Under the pieces are notes generated by a model. The model saw nothing but the letters and a program-made list of their open reading frames with translations. It was not told the DNA's origin and made no database searches. Positions 26,281 to 35,790 of a stretch of DNA of 64,000 nt are shown one piece after another. The translations under genes were made by a program, and so were the position numbers. Each line of letters begins with the position of its first letter. Positions within the stretch are counted from its first letter, which is position 1. The DNA comes from Halomonas sp. HAL1 (lineage in GTDB: Bacteria > Pseudomonadota > Gammaproteobacteria > Pseudomonadales > Halomonadaceae), in assembly GCF_030544485.1 (NCBI RefSeq), contig NZ_CP130610.1, positions 372,001 to 436,000 on the forward strand, in the 5' to 3' direction.

Positions 26281-26296
26281 GGAATTTAGATTCTAT
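26281..26296. promoter_or_regulatory. RpiR-type box 1, inositol transporter operon
   Basis: GGAATTTAGATTCTAT fits the repeated GGAA-N6-TTCTAT pattern seen at five iol promoters here. It lies 75 bases upstream of the binding-protein start. Partial copies follow near 26311-26324 (minus orientation) and 26340-26354. I infer that the RpiR protein encoded at 26625-27488 binds it. Confidence 0.6.
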
Positions 26297-26513
26297 TGAG
26301 CAGTAAAGCAAAATTTTAATTCCATACTTTGGTATAAATGGAATTTTTGTTTCTTTTTTACGAGGCCGTTTAATTAGCTATTATTGGAAACGTACGGCAT
26401 TGAAAACGTAAGGTAAGCGACCGGTGAGTGACTGACATATCTATGACAGCTGGTTAATCAGCCACTCTTACCGGCGCTCTTAGAAAAGGGAAAAGCCAGA
26501 TGCGTCAGTGGCA

Positions 26514-26578
26514 AGGTGCACCGGTGGGCAGGGGCATTGGTTGCAAAGGTATATCGGTGGACAGGTACATCGGTTGAA
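26514..26578 (+). repeat. Degenerate 16-17 bp tandem repeat, four units
   Basis: Units start at 26514, 26530, 26547 and 26563, each opening with AGG, and share a pattern close to AGGTRCATCGGTTGAC. A fifth, weaker unit begins at 26579. It is downstream of rpiR on the minus strand. No hairpin or coding role is evident. Confidence 0.6.
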
Positions 26579-26624
26579 AGGGGCAATACGGTATCCGTGG
26601 TGCCCGTCATTATGGTGCCCGCCA

Positions 26625-27488
26625 TTAAGGTTGGGCCGGCTGGCTAAGGCTTTTTTGCAAATCCAGTGCTTTGTCTTGGCGAACGCCGAGCGAAATAGCC
26701 AGTGTTTGAGTGAGGCACAGCGAAGCGGTCAGCCCTCGGAAGCTCTTCACTTCCGCTTCGTGCACTATGAGGGCTACGTCTGACAAGCGCACCAGTGGGC
26801 TGAGAGTTGAATCAGTCAACACCACCAACGGGATGCCTCGCCGATTAGCCTCTTCTGCCACACTGCGGGATTCTTGAGCGTAAGGGGCAAAACTGATAAC
26901 CAGCAGCGCGTCATGCGTATCCACCGCTTTTATTTGCTCGCTGTACATACCGCCAAGGCCGTTCATCAGGAATGCAGGTTTTTCTATGTGATGAAGGGCA
27001 TAGGTCATATAGCTGGCGACGACAAAACTGCGGCGAGCGCCCATTACATGGATGGCTTTTGCCTTTTCGAAAATATCCAATACCTGTTCCAGGTGTTCCG
27101 GATTAATCCGGTCAGGAAGCTGTTGGAGGACTTCTTGATTGGCACTGGCAAATTCCCATAGCAGCTGGGTGCTGTCCGGTGTTTCCCCTGTCGCTGTGCG
27201 TACCGCACGGATGCGTTCGTTGTAATTGGGCAATTCATCAAATAAACGTGCACGAAACAGCTGCTGCATCTCGGAGAAGCCTGAAAACCCAAAGCTATTA
27301 GAGAAGCGAATGAGGGTTGAGGGCGTAACGCCCGCTTGTTGGGCTAGCTGAGCAACGGTCGCGAAGGCAACTTCTTGAGGATGATCCAAAAGAAACCGCG
27401 CTGTTTGCTGCAAACGACGGCTCAGAGTGGGGTAATCAGCGGTTATACGCTCTTCTAGGGTTGTAAAGCTCTGCGGTACTTGGCTCAT
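26625..27488 (-). CDS. RpiR-family regulator of inositol genes
   Basis: This 287-residue regulator has an N-terminal RpiR helix-turn-helix (about residues 10-80: LSRRLQQTARFLLDHPQEVAFATVAQLAQQAGV, read in parts, then TPSTLIRFSNSFGFSGF). A SIS sugar-phosphate-binding domain follows from about 125 (IHVMGARRSFVVASYMTYAL, DALLVISFAPYAQESRSVAE, VVLTDS). RpiR-type IolR proteins control inositol genes in several proteobacteria. I chose the ATG at 27488, which has AGGA eight bases upstream, over the one at 27524. It is divergent from iolI, and a GAA-N6-TTC box upstream of its own gene suggests autoregulation. Confidence 0.9.
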   Translation of the reverse strand: MSQVPQSFTTLEERITADYPTLSRRLQQTARFLLDHPQEVAFATVAQLAQQAGVTPSTLIRFSNSFGFSGFSEMQQLFRARLFDELPNYNERIRAVRTATGETPDSTQLLWEFASANQEVLQQLPDRINPEHLEQVLDIFEKAKAIHVMGARRSFVVASYMTYALHHIEKPAFLMNGLGGMYSEQIKAVDTHDALLVISFAPYAQESRSVAEEANRRGIPLVVLTDSTLSPLVRLSDVALIVHEAEVKSFRGLTASLCLTQTLAISLGVRQDKALDLQKSLSQPAQP

Positions 27489-27554
27489 AAGGGCTGTCCT
27501 GCCGGTCACATTTGATGTTGTCATCGTATAAGTGATCCATAGCGTAGTTAAATG

Positions 27555-27570
27555 GGAATATAAATTCTAT
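27555..27570. promoter_or_regulatory. RpiR-type box 2, rpiR promoter
   Basis: GGAATATAAATTCTAT is identical to the box at 30856-30871. It lies 67 bases upstream of the rpiR start. Confidence 0.65.
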
Positions 27571-27767
27571 AAATGCTTTTCGATAGCACTAGGGTAATCG
27601 CTAGGGTTTTATATGAGCGGTTTTTTTGAGCTTAAAAGATACTGCTTTGGTCGAAGGTGAAGCCTGTGGTTAGCTCAATAAAAACAATAAGCTATTGATT
27701 TTATTATTAGTATATAAGCTTGATGCCAAGCAGTGAAAGAATTGAATATTCTGTATGTTGATTGAAT

Positions 27768-27783
27768 GGAATGTATGTTCTAT
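27768..27783. promoter_or_regulatory. RpiR-type box 3, iolI promoter
   Basis: GGAATGTATGTTCTAT keeps GGAA-N6-TTCTAT. It lies about 138 bases upstream of the iolI start. Confidence 0.6.
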
Positions 27784-27920
27784 CCTCGTTTTATCGTTGG
27801 ACGCCCTTGCTTGACTAGCCCAACAGCTGAGCTCGCTGTTTGTCCTATTTTAGAAAAACGCCAAGTTAAGAGAAACACCAGGTTAAGAAAAACAACCAAG
27901 CCACATTATTGGAGACCACC

Positions 27921-28745
27921 ATGGCGCAACACACACTTAAATTCGCGCTTAACCACATGGTTAACCCTCGCTGGTCGCCCCAGCAGCTTATCGAGGCCGC
28001 CGCCGAAATGGGGTTAGGCGCAGTAGAGTTGCGTAATGACGTGGGCGACAACAGTGTGGTTGATCTTGATTCTGCAAGCAGCGCTGGTCAGCGAGCACGC
28101 GAATTGGGTATTGACGTGCTAAGTATCAATGCGCTTTACCCGTTTAATGTATGGAACGACGAGCGCGCGAGCCAGGCAGAGGCTTTGGCGCAGCAGGTCG
28201 ATGCTGTCGGCGGTCGTGGATTGGTACTTTGCCCCTTGGTAGACGCCCACAATACCGCTACTGCTGAAGAGCGGCGAGCACAGCTAGAACAGGCGCTTAG
28301 CGCTTTGGATGCCATACTGGGGCGTTACAATCTGCAGGGCTTTGTTGAGCCACTGGGGTTTCCCATTTCCTCGTTACGCACCAAGCGCGAAGCGGTAGAG
28401 GCCATTAAGGCGCTTAACCTGGGGTCTCGTTTTTCGTTGGTACACGATACGTTCCATCACCAGGGTGCCGGTGAAACGGCGTTTTTTGCTGAGAGTACCG
28501 GACTGGTGCACATTTCCGGCCTGGAAGATCCCGCCATTACCTTTGAAGACATGTTAGACGAGCATCGTGTGCTGGTTGGTGAGCGTGACAGGCTGGATAA
28601 CTTGGGGCAATTGAAGCGTTTGCTGGACGACGGCTACGACGGTTATATCTCTTTTGAGCCCTTTGCTGAATCAGTACACAAACACAACGATCCCGTGGCA
28701 GCGCTGCGTGACAGCATGGCGTTTATTGAAAGATTCTTGAAGTGA
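27921..28745 (+). CDS. iolI: 2-keto-myo-inositol isomerase-like TIM barrel
   Basis: This 274-residue AP-endonuclease-2-type TIM barrel is close to IolI, which interconverts 2-keto-myo-inositol and 1-keto-D-chiro-inositol. Metal ligands fit: the glutamate in FVEPLG, DTFHH (LVHDTFHHQGAGE, compare DSFHFH of Bacillus IolI), the histidine in GLVHISG, and the late glutamate in YISFEPF. The INALYPFN segment also matches. I start at the ATG 27921 with GGAG upstream, not at the TTG 12 bases earlier. It is the first gene of the plus-strand iolI-iolH-iolG run. Confidence 0.85.
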   Translation: MAQHTLKFALNHMVNPRWSPQQLIEAAAEMGLGAVELRNDVGDNSVVDLDSASSAGQRARELGIDVLSINALYPFNVWNDERASQAEALAQQVDAVGGRGLVLCPLVDAHNTATAEERRAQLEQALSALDAILGRYNLQGFVEPLGFPISSLRTKREAVEAIKALNLGSRFSLVHDTFHHQGAGETAFFAESTGLVHISGLEDPAITFEDMLDEHRVLVGERDRLDNLGQLKRLLDDGYDGYISFEPFAESVHKHNDPVAALRDSMAFIERFLK

Positions 28746-28796
28746 AACCATCGCTGTACTGGCCGCCTCATCAACAATAAAGACAAGGAGCATTCG

Positions 28797-29693
28797 ATGA
28801 AAATCGCTCTCGATCCGCATATGCATCGGCATCTTTCGCTGCCAGAAACATGCCGGCTAACCAAAGAGCTCGGTTACGATTACATTGAGCTGTCGCCCCG
28901 CCCCGATTTCATGGTGTGGTGGACTCGGCCACGTACTTATCCTGATGCTATCAGGTCATTTAAAAAAGCCATGAAAGAGCATGATGTTGGCCTTGCCACC
29001 ATGCAGCCGATGTACCGATGGTCCAGCCCCTATCGCGACGAATGGGAAATGGCCATGGATAACTGGAAAAGAATTATCGAAGTGGCGGTAGAGCTTGATA
29101 ATCCGCTGCTGATTTCCGAGTTCGGGCGCGGCGGTTCAGTGGAGCGTTCTCAGGCAGACCGAGCAGGAATCCATACGCCGGAAGCGTGCGAAAACGCCTT
29201 CTGGCGCTCAATGGATGTATTGGTACCCATTCTGGAGCGTGAAGGGCTAACACTAAGCATCGAGCCGCACCCCGAGGATTGGGTTGAAACCATGGCGCCT
29301 GCGGCTGAGATCATCAAGACCATTAACTCGCCTGCCATTAAAAGCTCCTATATTGCCCCTCACAGCTTTTTCTACGGTGACGACCTAGCGACCACCATTC
29401 GCGCCACCAAAGGTGAGTTGGTTCATGCCCGCGTGGCCGATACGTTTAACCACAAAGCCTCTTCAGAACTGCGCTATATCGTTAATCCCCCTGGCTCCAC
29501 TGCCCGTGTCCATCAGCACCTTGATATGGGGGAAGGGGAAATAGATTGGGACGTGTTCTTCAAGACGCTGCATGAAATTGGTTTTGATGGCGTGCTTTCC
29601 AGCTGTGTCTTTGGCTGGGAAGAGCGGGCGGAAGCCTCCAATCGGTTTATGCGCGGCGAGATTCAGCGCTACGTCGACAAGTACTGGAAATAA
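28797..29693 (+). CDS. iolH: IolH-like sugar phosphate isomerase/epimerase
   Basis: This 298-residue TIM-barrel protein resembles Bacillus IolH. It opens [20 protein letters not shown], with the metal-binding pieces [22 protein letters not shown] and [17 protein letters not shown]. IolH is a conserved inositol-locus protein whose exact reaction remains unsettled. AAGGAGCATTCG precedes the ATG. It sits between iolI and iolG, with gaps of about 50 and 15 bases, so co-transcription is likely. Confidence 0.85.
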   Translation: MKIALDPHMHRHLSLPETCRLTKELGYDYIELSPRPDFMVWWTRPRTYPDAIRSFKKAMKEHDVGLATMQPMYRWSSPYRDEWEMAMDNWKRIIEVAVELDNPLLISEFGRGGSVERSQADRAGIHTPEACENAFWRSMDVLVPILEREGLTLSIEPHPEDWVETMAPAAEIIKTINSPAIKSSYIAPHSFFYGDDLATTIRATKGELVHARVADTFNHKASSELRYIVNPPGSTARVHQHLDMGEGEIDWDVFFKTLHEIGFDGVLSSCVFGWEERAEASNRFMRGEIQRYVDKYWK

Positions 29694-29707
29694 CAAGGAA
29701 AACAACT

Positions 29708-30718
29708 ATGTCCGTTAATATTGGAATCATCGGCACCGGAATGATCGGTGAGGAACACGCTCGTCGTATTACCGAGCAGCTGACAGGCGGCGTGATTGCG
29801 GCAGTCACTGACGTGAACCTCGATCAGGCCCGCGATGTGGTCAAACACCTGGGCATTGATGCACAGGTGTTTGAGGACGGCCAATCACTGATTGCCGCTG
29901 ATAATGTCGATGCGGTGATGGTGACGTCGTGGGGCCCGACCCATGAAGAATATGTGTTGGCGGCGATCAAGGCCGGCAAGCCCGTCTTTTGTGAAAAGCC
30001 CCTGGCGACCACGGCCGAAGGCTGCCGCCACATCATTGATGCCGAAATACAGGCTGGCAAGCGGCTCGTCCAGGTTGGCTTTATGCGTCGCTACGACAGT
30101 GGCTATCAGATGATGAAAGCAGCGATTGATGGCAACCGACTGGGAGAGCCGTTGATCGTACATGCGGCCCACCGCAACCCGGAAGTGCCTGAGCGCTACG
30201 TTACCCCCATGGCGATTCACGACACGCTGATCCATGAGCTGGACACGTTCCGCTGGCTGCTGGACGACGACTACAAAAGCGCGCAGGTACTGTTTCCACG
30301 CAAGACACGCCATGCCCACAGCAAAGTGGAAGACCCGCAGATCGTGCTGCTTGAGACAGTGAAAGGCGTGCGCATTGATGTCGAAGTGTTTGTGAACTGT
30401 CAGTACGGCTATGACATTCAATGTGAGGTCGTGGGCGAGGAAGGCATCGCTCGCTTGCCGGAACCTCAGTCGTTGCAATTCCGCCAATCCGGACAGCGTT
30501 CCAACGAGATATTGATGGATTGGAAAAAACGTTTCGGTGAGGCATTTGATGTCGAGCTGCAAGCGTTTATCGATGGCGTGGCGGCTGGCAACCTTGGCGG
30601 CCCTTCATCCTGGGACGGCTATGCGGCGGCTATTACAGGCGATGTGTGCGTCAAGGCGCAGGAGAGTGGCGCTATTGAACCTATCGAGATGCCCGAACGG
30701 CCGGCTTTTTACGGATAA
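29708..30718 (+). CDS. iolG: myo-Inositol 2-dehydrogenase
   Basis: IolG oxidises myo-inositol to 2-keto-myo-inositol (scyllo-inosose) with NAD. This 336-residue Gfo/Idh/MocA protein has the Rossmann motif [13 protein letters not shown] near the N-terminus and the family lysine in [10 protein letters not shown] (about residues 95-104). The catalytic Asp/His region is [15 protein letters not shown] (about 176-190), where D-x3-H is diagnostic. The length is standard. A strong terminator 20 bases later ends the iolI-iolH-iolG unit. Confidence 0.95.
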   Translation: MSVNIGIIGTGMIGEEHARRITEQLTGGVIAAVTDVNLDQARDVVKHLGIDAQVFEDGQSLIAADNVDAVMVTSWGPTHEEYVLAAIKAGKPVFCEKPLATTAEGCRHIIDAEIQAGKRLVQVGFMRRYDSGYQMMKAAIDGNRLGEPLIVHAAHRNPEVPERYVTPMAIHDTLIHELDTFRWLLDDDYKSAQVLFPRKTRHAHSKVEDPQIVLLETVKGVRIDVEVFVNCQYGYDIQCEVVGEEGIARLPEPQSLQFRQSGQRSNEILMDWKKRFGEAFDVELQAFIDGVAAGNLGGPSSWDGYAAAITGDVCVKAQESGAIEPIEMPERPAFYG

Positions 30719-30738
30719 CCATCAAGTAGCTCCTTTAG

Positions 30739-30770
30739 ACGGCTCCGTTGCTTGGCACGGAGCCGTTTTT
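30739..30770 (+). terminator. Terminator after iolG
   Basis: A perfect 10-bp stem, ACGGCTCCGT / ACGGAGCCGT (30739-30748, 30757-30766), has an 8-base loop and a T-run. Confidence 0.92.
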
Positions 30771-30855
30771 GTATGCGTTGGCGTGGTGGGTTTGATGTAC
30801 AACCAAAGCACTATGCAAAACGTCTTGGATCAATAGTTTCATGACTTGATATTTT

Positions 30856-30871
30856 GGAATATAAATTCTAT
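30856..30871. promoter_or_regulatory. RpiR-type box 4, iolC promoter
   Basis: GGAATATAAATTCTAT is an exact duplicate of box 2. It lies 115 bases before the iolC start, just after the iolG terminator, and marks a separate promoter for iolCDEA. Confidence 0.65.
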
Positions 30872-30985
30872 ATTTAATAAAACGCCAATAAACAACAACG
30901 CCCATTCCTGAAAAGCCACAGCAACACGATTTCTCTTTGTGAGTAACGCTGGGTGAAGGACTGGCTACGTGTAGGAAGTGATGCG

Positions 30986-32905
30986 ATGAAAGATAACAAG
31001 ACACTTGACCTAATCTGCCTCGGGCGAGCGGCCGTTGACCTCTACGGCAACCAAGTGGGTAGCCGTTTGGAAGATATGAGTAGCTTTGCCAAGTACCTGG
31101 GGGGGTCGTCGGGCAATATCGCCTATGGCACCGCTCGCCTGGGTCTTAAAACGGCGATGCTAACGCGCGTGGGTGACGAGCACATGGGCCGCTTCGTACG
31201 TGAAGAGTTGGCCAGAGCCGGTGTCGACACCAGCCACGTCGTCACCGATAAAGAGCGACTCACGGGGATGGTGGTGCTGGGCATTAAAGACCGCGATACG
31301 TTTCCGCTGATCTTTTATCGGAATGACTGTGCCGACATGGCCGTTGATAGTGACGATTTCGATCCTGCCTTTATTGCCTCCAGCAACGCGCTGCTGATTA
31401 CCGGTACGCACTTCTCGACAGAACAAACCTACAAGACCAGTAAAACAGCGATTGAATACGCCAAAGCCGCTGGCACCAAAGTCATTCTGGATATCGACTA
31501 TCGCCCGGTGCTGTGGGGGTTAACCACGCTGGGTGATGGTGAAACCCGGTTCGTTTCTGATGAAGGTGTTAGCCGCCATTTGCAGACAATTCTGCCTGAC
31601 CTTGATCTGGTCGTAGGCACCGAAGAAGAAGTGCATATCGCGGGCAACAGCACCGATACTCTTACCGCACTGAAGCGTATTCGCGAACTCACGGATGCCA
31701 CCATCGTGCTCAAGCTAGGGGCTCAGGGCTGTACGGTGCTCGACGGTGATATCCCCGGTAGTGAAGAAGACTTCGTGGTGCATACCGGGGTGCGCGTCGA
31801 TGTGCTGAATGTATTGGGGGCAGGCGATGCCTTTATGAGCGGCTTCTTGCGAGGCTGGCTGCGTAATGAAACTCATGAACGCAGCTGCGCGTATGCCAAC
31901 GCTTGTGGTGCTCTTGTGGTCTCCCGTCACGGCTGCGCACCGGCGATTCCCAGTGCCGAAGAGCTTGATGATTACCTCTCCAGAGCGGAGTCCATTGCCC
32001 GTCCAGACCTGGATGCCCGGCTTAATTACCTGCACCGCGTGACCACTCAGCGCAACCCACAGCAGTGGGATGATCTCTGCATCATGGCGTTTGATCACCG
32101 CAAACAGCTCTTTGATATGGCCCGTGAAGAAGGGGCCGATATCGCCAGAATTCCCTACCTGAAGCAACTGCTTGTGAAAGCGACAGAGCGCGGTAGCGAG
32201 CAGTTGGGCAACAGCCACGTGGGGGTATTGATTGACGATACGTACGGTCAGGATGCGCTTAACGATGTCACCGGGCGAGGCTGGTGGATCGCCCGGCCGG
32301 TGGAGCTGCCTAGCTCCCGGCCCATCGAACTGGAAGGCGGGCGCAGTATCGGCTCACGCCTTCAGCAATGGCCGAAGGAACATATCGTCAAGTGCCTTGT
32401 TTTCTACCACCCAGAAGATCAAGTGACCCTGCGGCAAGCCCAGGAAAGACAAGTGATAGAGCTTTATCACGCCTGTGCCGAGTCGGGCAATGAATTATTG
32501 CTGGAAGTTATCCCGCCGCGTGACCTGGCTGCCGATGACGATATGTTCATCAATGCGATGCAGCGTTTTTACAATCTGGGCGTGCAGCCTGATTGGTGGA
32601 AACTTCCGCCGCAGTCGCCAGACGGCTGGCAGCGTATTGGCAGGTTACTCCAAGCCCGTGCGCCTCACTGCCGCGGTGTTGTGATGCTGGGCTTGGATGC
32701 GCCGTTGGATGAGCTTAAAAAAGGGTTAATGGATAGTGCCGGCGTCGATGTGTGTAAAGGCTTTGCCGTTGGTCGCACCATCTTTGGTGAGCCAAGCCGC
32801 CGCTGGCTACGTGGCGATTATGACGATGAGCAGCTGATTGAAGCGGTGCTGGCCAATTATATGACCCTGGTTGATGCCTGGCAGATGCGCCAGCGCGCAG
32901 CCTAG
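30986..32905 (+). CDS. iolC: 5-dehydro-2-deoxygluconokinase fused to DUF2090 aldolase
   Basis: This 639-residue fusion joins a PfkB-type kinase (residues 1 to about 320) to a DUF2090 domain (about 330 to 635). The kinase has LGRAAVDLYG, KYLGGSSGNIAYGTARLG, DIDYRP and the catalytic GAGDAFMSGFL. The second part starts at LCIMAFDHRKQLFDMARE, with LLEVIPPR, GLDAPLDELK and KGFAVGRTIF. IolC phosphorylates 2-deoxy-5-keto-gluconate, and the DUF2090 half is thought to be the IolJ-type aldolase giving malonate semialdehyde and dihydroxyacetone phosphate. This bifunctional form is common in Proteobacteria, and no separate iolJ is seen here. Start at the ATG 30986 (AGGA upstream) rather than the GTG at 30953. 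Confidence 0.93.
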   Translation: MKDNKTLDLICLGRAAVDLYGNQVGSRLEDMSSFAKYLGGSSGNIAYGTARLGLKTAMLTRVGDEHMGRFVREELARAGVDTSHVVTDKERLTGMVVLGIKDRDTFPLIFYRNDCADMAVDSDDFDPAFIASSNALLITGTHFSTEQTYKTSKTAIEYAKAAGTKVILDIDYRPVLWGLTTLGDGETRFVSDEGVSRHLQTILPDLDLVVGTEEEVHIAGNSTDTLTALKRIRELTDATIVLKLGAQGCTVLDGDIPGSEEDFVVHTGVRVDVLNVLGAGDAFMSGFLRGWLRNETHERSCAYANACGALVVSRHGCAPAIPSAEELDDYLSRAESIARPDLDARLNYLHRVTTQRNPQQWDDLCIMAFDHRKQLFDMAREEGADIARIPYLKQLLVKATERGSEQLGNSHVGVLIDDTYGQDALNDVTGRGWWIARPVELPSSRPIELEGGRSIGSRLQQWPKEHIVKCLVFYHPEDQVTLRQAQERQVIELYHACAESGNELLLEVIPPRDLAADDDMFINAMQRFYNLGVQPDWWKLPPQSPDGWQRIGRLLQARAPHCRGVVMLGLDAPLDELKKGLMDSAGVDVCKGFAVGRTIFGEPSRRWLRGDYDDEQLIEAVLANYMTLVDAWQMRQRAA

Positions 32906-32909
32906 CGCC

Positions 32910-32947
32910 TTCCAGTTTATGACAAGTGCATTCCAGTTTATGACAAG
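32910..32947 (+). repeat. Short direct duplication before iolD
   Basis: TTCCAGTTTATGACAAG occurs at 32910-32926 and again at 32931-32947, between the iolC stop and the iolD start. It is a 21-bp offset duplication with no evident hairpin. Confidence 0.8.
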
Positions 32948-32959
32948 AGTGACAAGGCT

Positions 32960-34810
32960 ATGAACACGATTCGACTCACCATGGCGCAAGCGGTCGTGCG
33001 CTATATGCTGGCCCAGAAAGTAGACATTGAGGGCGAGATTAAGCCGCTCTTTCCAGGAGTTTGGGCCATTTTTGGTCACGGCAACGTCGCCGGGCTAGGC
33101 GAGGCGCTGTACCAGGCGCGCGAGTATCTGCCCACCTATCGCGCGCACAATGAGCAGGGCATGGCCCATGCCGCCATTGCTTATACCAAAACACTCAACC
33201 GTCAGCAGGTAATGGCCTGCACCGCCTCGGCGGGCCCAGGCGCTACGAACATGGTGACGGCAGCCGCAGTAGCGCATGTGAACCGCCTGCCGGTGCTATT
33301 CCTGCCTGGGGATACGTTTGCCACGCGCATGCCTGACCCTGTCCTTCAGCAGGTGGAAAACTTCCACGATCACACACTGACCTCTAATGATTGCTTCAAA
33401 CCGGTCAGTCGGTTTTTTGACCGCATTACGCGGCCCGAGCAACTGCTCACCTCGCTGCCCCAGGCGGTGCGGGTGCTAACGGATCCGGTCGAGTGTGGGC
33501 CGGTCACGCTGGCGTTGCCACAAGATATTCAGACGTTCGCCTTTGATTATCCCGAACACTTCTTTGCCGAGAAGGTGCACCGGCAGCGTCGCCAGTCAGC
33601 AGATCGCCATGAGTTGGAAAGTGCAGTTCAGCTTATCCGTCAGGCCAAAAAGCCGCTGGTGGTGGCGGGCGGCGGCGTGCACTACTCAGGGGCTTTACCC
33701 GCCCTTGATGCGTGGGTTTCCCGCTATCAGCTACCTGTCGGCGAGACCCAGGCGGGCAAAGGGGCACTACCGTGGGATCACACCCAGAACGTAGGCACGA
33801 TTGGCGTTACCGGCGGCGCGGCCGCCAACGCGTTGGCGGCCGAGGCGGATCTGATTATTGCTGTCGGTACCCGGCTTGGTGATTTCGCCTCTGGCTCGCG
33901 CGCCATCATCAACCCGAATGCCAAGCTGCTGAGCATCAATGTGGCCTCTTTCGATGCGGTTAAGCACAAGGGGCAGGCGCTGGTAGGCGATGCCAAGCTG
34001 ACCCTTGAAGAGCTAATCACTGAGCTTGAGGGTTGGCAGCCAGAGGATAGCTGGGTTGAGCAAGCCGCTGGGCTACGTGCTGACTGGAACCAGACGGTCG
34101 ATAAGGTAACTACCGACCGAGGAACCAACCTGCCCTGCGACGCAGAAGTGGTCGGTGCTGTTAACCGCGCAGCGGGTGAGCGTGACATTGTGGTGTGTGC
34201 GGCTGGAGGCCTGCCGGGTGAGCTGCAAAAACTGTGGCGCACGCGGTTTGATCGCGGCTATCACATGGAGTACGGCTACTCCTGCATGGGTTACGAGTTA
34301 GCCGGTGGTGTCGGCGTCAAAATGGCCAAGCCCAACTCTGAAGTGTTTGTGATGGTGGGCGATGGCTCTTACCTGATGCTCAATTCAGAAATTGCCACCT
34401 CCGTCATGTTGGGTCACAAGATCGTCGCCGTCGTCCTAGATAACCGTGGCTATGGATGCATCCACCGCCTGCAGCAGTTCTGCGGCGGGCCCGGCTTTAA
34501 CAACATGCTGGATGACTGCTTAACCGTTGATGAAGGCGCCCCCAAGACCGACTTCGCAGCGCATGCGGCCGCATTGGGCGCACTCAGCGAGAAGGTCGGC
34601 AATATCCAGGAATTAGAACAAGCACTTGAGCGTGCCAAGGCCGCTGACCGTAGTTACGTGATTGCTATCGATACCGATGGCTCGACCGATACTCAAGACG
34701 GTGGTGCCTGGTGGGACGTGGCGGTGCCAGAGGTTTCCGAACGCGCCGAAGTGAATACGGCCCGCGAACGCTATGAGGCGTACAAAGCGCGCCAATTCCA
34801 GAATCTTTAA
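32960..34810 (+). CDS. iolD: 3D-(3,5/4)-trihydroxycyclohexane-1,2-dione hydrolase
   Basis: IolD is the thiamine-diphosphate enzyme that opens the six-membered ring of the inositol intermediate to 5-deoxy-glucuronate. This 616-residue protein has the three-domain TPP layout: an N-terminal pyrimidine domain with catalytic E65 (YRAHNEQGMAHAA), a middle Rossmann-like domain (KPLVVAGGGVHYSG, GTRLGDFASGSRA), and a C-terminal domain with the GDG...N TPP-magnesium motif starting at FVMVGDGSYLMLNSEIA. The length matches the family. It follows iolC by 54 bases, including the short duplication. Confidence 0.96.
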   Translation: MNTIRLTMAQAVVRYMLAQKVDIEGEIKPLFPGVWAIFGHGNVAGLGEALYQAREYLPTYRAHNEQGMAHAAIAYTKTLNRQQVMACTASAGPGATNMVTAAAVAHVNRLPVLFLPGDTFATRMPDPVLQQVENFHDHTLTSNDCFKPVSRFFDRITRPEQLLTSLPQAVRVLTDPVECGPVTLALPQDIQTFAFDYPEHFFAEKVHRQRRQSADRHELESAVQLIRQAKKPLVVAGGGVHYSGALPALDAWVSRYQLPVGETQAGKGALPWDHTQNVGTIGVTGGAAANALAAEADLIIAVGTRLGDFASGSRAIINPNAKLLSINVASFDAVKHKGQALVGDAKLTLEELITELEGWQPEDSWVEQAAGLRADWNQTVDKVTTDRGTNLPCDAEVVGAVNRAAGERDIVVCAAGGLPGELQKLWRTRFDRGYHMEYGYSCMGYELAGGVGVKMAKPNSEVFVMVGDGSYLMLNSEIATSVMLGHKIVAVVLDNRGYGCIHRLQQFCGGPGFNNMLDDCLTVDEGAPKTDFAAHAAALGALSEKVGNIQELEQALERAKAADRSYVIAIDTDGSTDTQDGGAWWDVAVPEVSERAEVNTARERYEAYKARQFQNL

Positions 34811-34865
34811 GGCTTTAACACCTACTTATTTTGAACTTTAAATAACAACAGTAACGGAGACCGCC

Positions 34866-35765
34866 ATGAGCGTAAGACTCGGTATTAACCCACTGACCTG
34901 GACTAACGATGATATGCCCGCGCTAGGCGGTGATACACCGTTGGATACCTGCCTTGCCGAAGGTAAACAGGCGGGGTTTTCGGGCTTCGAGCTAGGCCAT
35001 AAGTTCCCCCGGGTGCCAGAAAAGCTTGGCCCCATTCTTGAGAAGCACGGCCTCTCGTTAGTCTCAGGCTGGTACAGCAGCGAATTATTGACCCGCAGTG
35101 CCGAGGACGAGATTGAAGCGCTCAAGCCGCACCTGCACCTGCTCAAATCGCTGGGCGCCAACGTCATGGTGTTCTGTGAAGTGACCCACTGCGTGCACGG
35201 CGAGCGCGACACGCCTCTCTCGCATTCGCCGCGTATGAGCGAAGCGGACTGGCAGATGTTTATACCGCGTCTCAACAAGGTGGCTGATTACTGCCTGGAG
35301 CAGGGGGTGCAAATCGCCTACCACTACCACTTAGGCACAGTGATTGAAACGCCTGATGAAATTGATCGGCTGATGGCCGAAGCCGCTCCTTCGCTTGGGC
35401 TGCTGCTGGATACCGGGCACCTGGTGGCGGCGGGCGGCGATCCGGTGGCGTTGCAGAAGAAGTACGCGGATCGCATCAATCATGTGCACTGCAAAGATAT
35501 CCGCAAAGACGTACTGGCGGACGTGCGTAATCGGGATCTCAGTTTTCTTGACGGCGTGCTGAACGGCATGTTCACCGTGCCGGGCGATGGCTATATCGAC
35601 TACACCACCTTATTTGAAGGGCTCCGGGATAGTGACTATTCGGGCTGGATGGTGGTAGAGGCGGAGCAGGATCCCGCCGTGGCCCATCCGCTTACCTACG
35701 CCTGTTTAGGGCATGACAATTTACGCCGTTTCTGCGCCGAAGCGCGTTTAACCGTAGATGCGTAA
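34866..35765 (+). CDS. iolE: myo-Inosose-2 dehydratase
   Basis: IolE removes water from scyllo-inosose to give the diketone used by IolD. This 299-residue TIM-barrel protein begins RLGINPLTWTNDDMPALGGD, as IolE proteins do. It carries metal ligands in QIAYHYHLGTVIETPDE, LLLDTGHLVAAGGDP, INHVHCKDIRKDV and MVVEAEQDP. GGAGACC precedes the ATG. It stands between iolD and iolA in the plus-strand operon, 55 bases after the first and 25 before the second. Confidence 0.95.
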   Translation: MSVRLGINPLTWTNDDMPALGGDTPLDTCLAEGKQAGFSGFELGHKFPRVPEKLGPILEKHGLSLVSGWYSSELLTRSAEDEIEALKPHLHLLKSLGANVMVFCEVTHCVHGERDTPLSHSPRMSEADWQMFIPRLNKVADYCLEQGVQIAYHYHLGTVIETPDEIDRLMAEAAPSLGLLLDTGHLVAAGGDPVALQKKYADRINHVHCKDIRKDVLADVRNRDLSFLDGVLNGMFTVPGDGYIDYTTLFEGLRDSDYSGWMVVEAEQDPAVAHPLTYACLGHDNLRRFCAEARLTVDA

Positions 35766-35790
35766 ACCGAACACCAAGAGGAGTTGAGCG

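Larger units (their letters stand above)
26206..26624. other. Regulatory gap with minisatellite, binding-protein/rpiR
   Basis: No gene is seen. From 26206 to about 26400 it is the AT-rich promoter region of the minus-strand transporter operon, with one good and two partial GAA-N6-TTC boxes. At 26514-26578 there is a run of four 16-17 base units. The far end is the 3' side of the rpiR gene. Confidence 0.5.
27489..27920. promoter_or_regulatory. Divergent promoter region, rpiR / iolI
   Basis: This 432-bp AT-rich gap between divergent genes holds two good copies of the GGAA-N6-TTCTAT palindrome, at 27555-27570 near rpiR and 27768-27783 near iolI. A half-like GAATATTC occurs near 27744. No small gene with a ribosome binding site was found. 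Confidence 0.6.

Noticed and set aside
26514..26578. CRISPR-like array
   Set aside because: Units are only 16-17 bases, diverged and directly abutting with no spacers, and no cas genes are present; no CRISPR array was seen anywhere in the window.
26508..26783. Possible small basic protein over the tandem repeat
   Set aside because: It runs across the minisatellite and into the rpiR gene on the other strand; the apparent pattern comes from the DNA repeat.
29885..30562. Minus-strand open frame of 225 codons
   Set aside because: It is opposite iolG, which is unmistakable; there is no start context or similarity.
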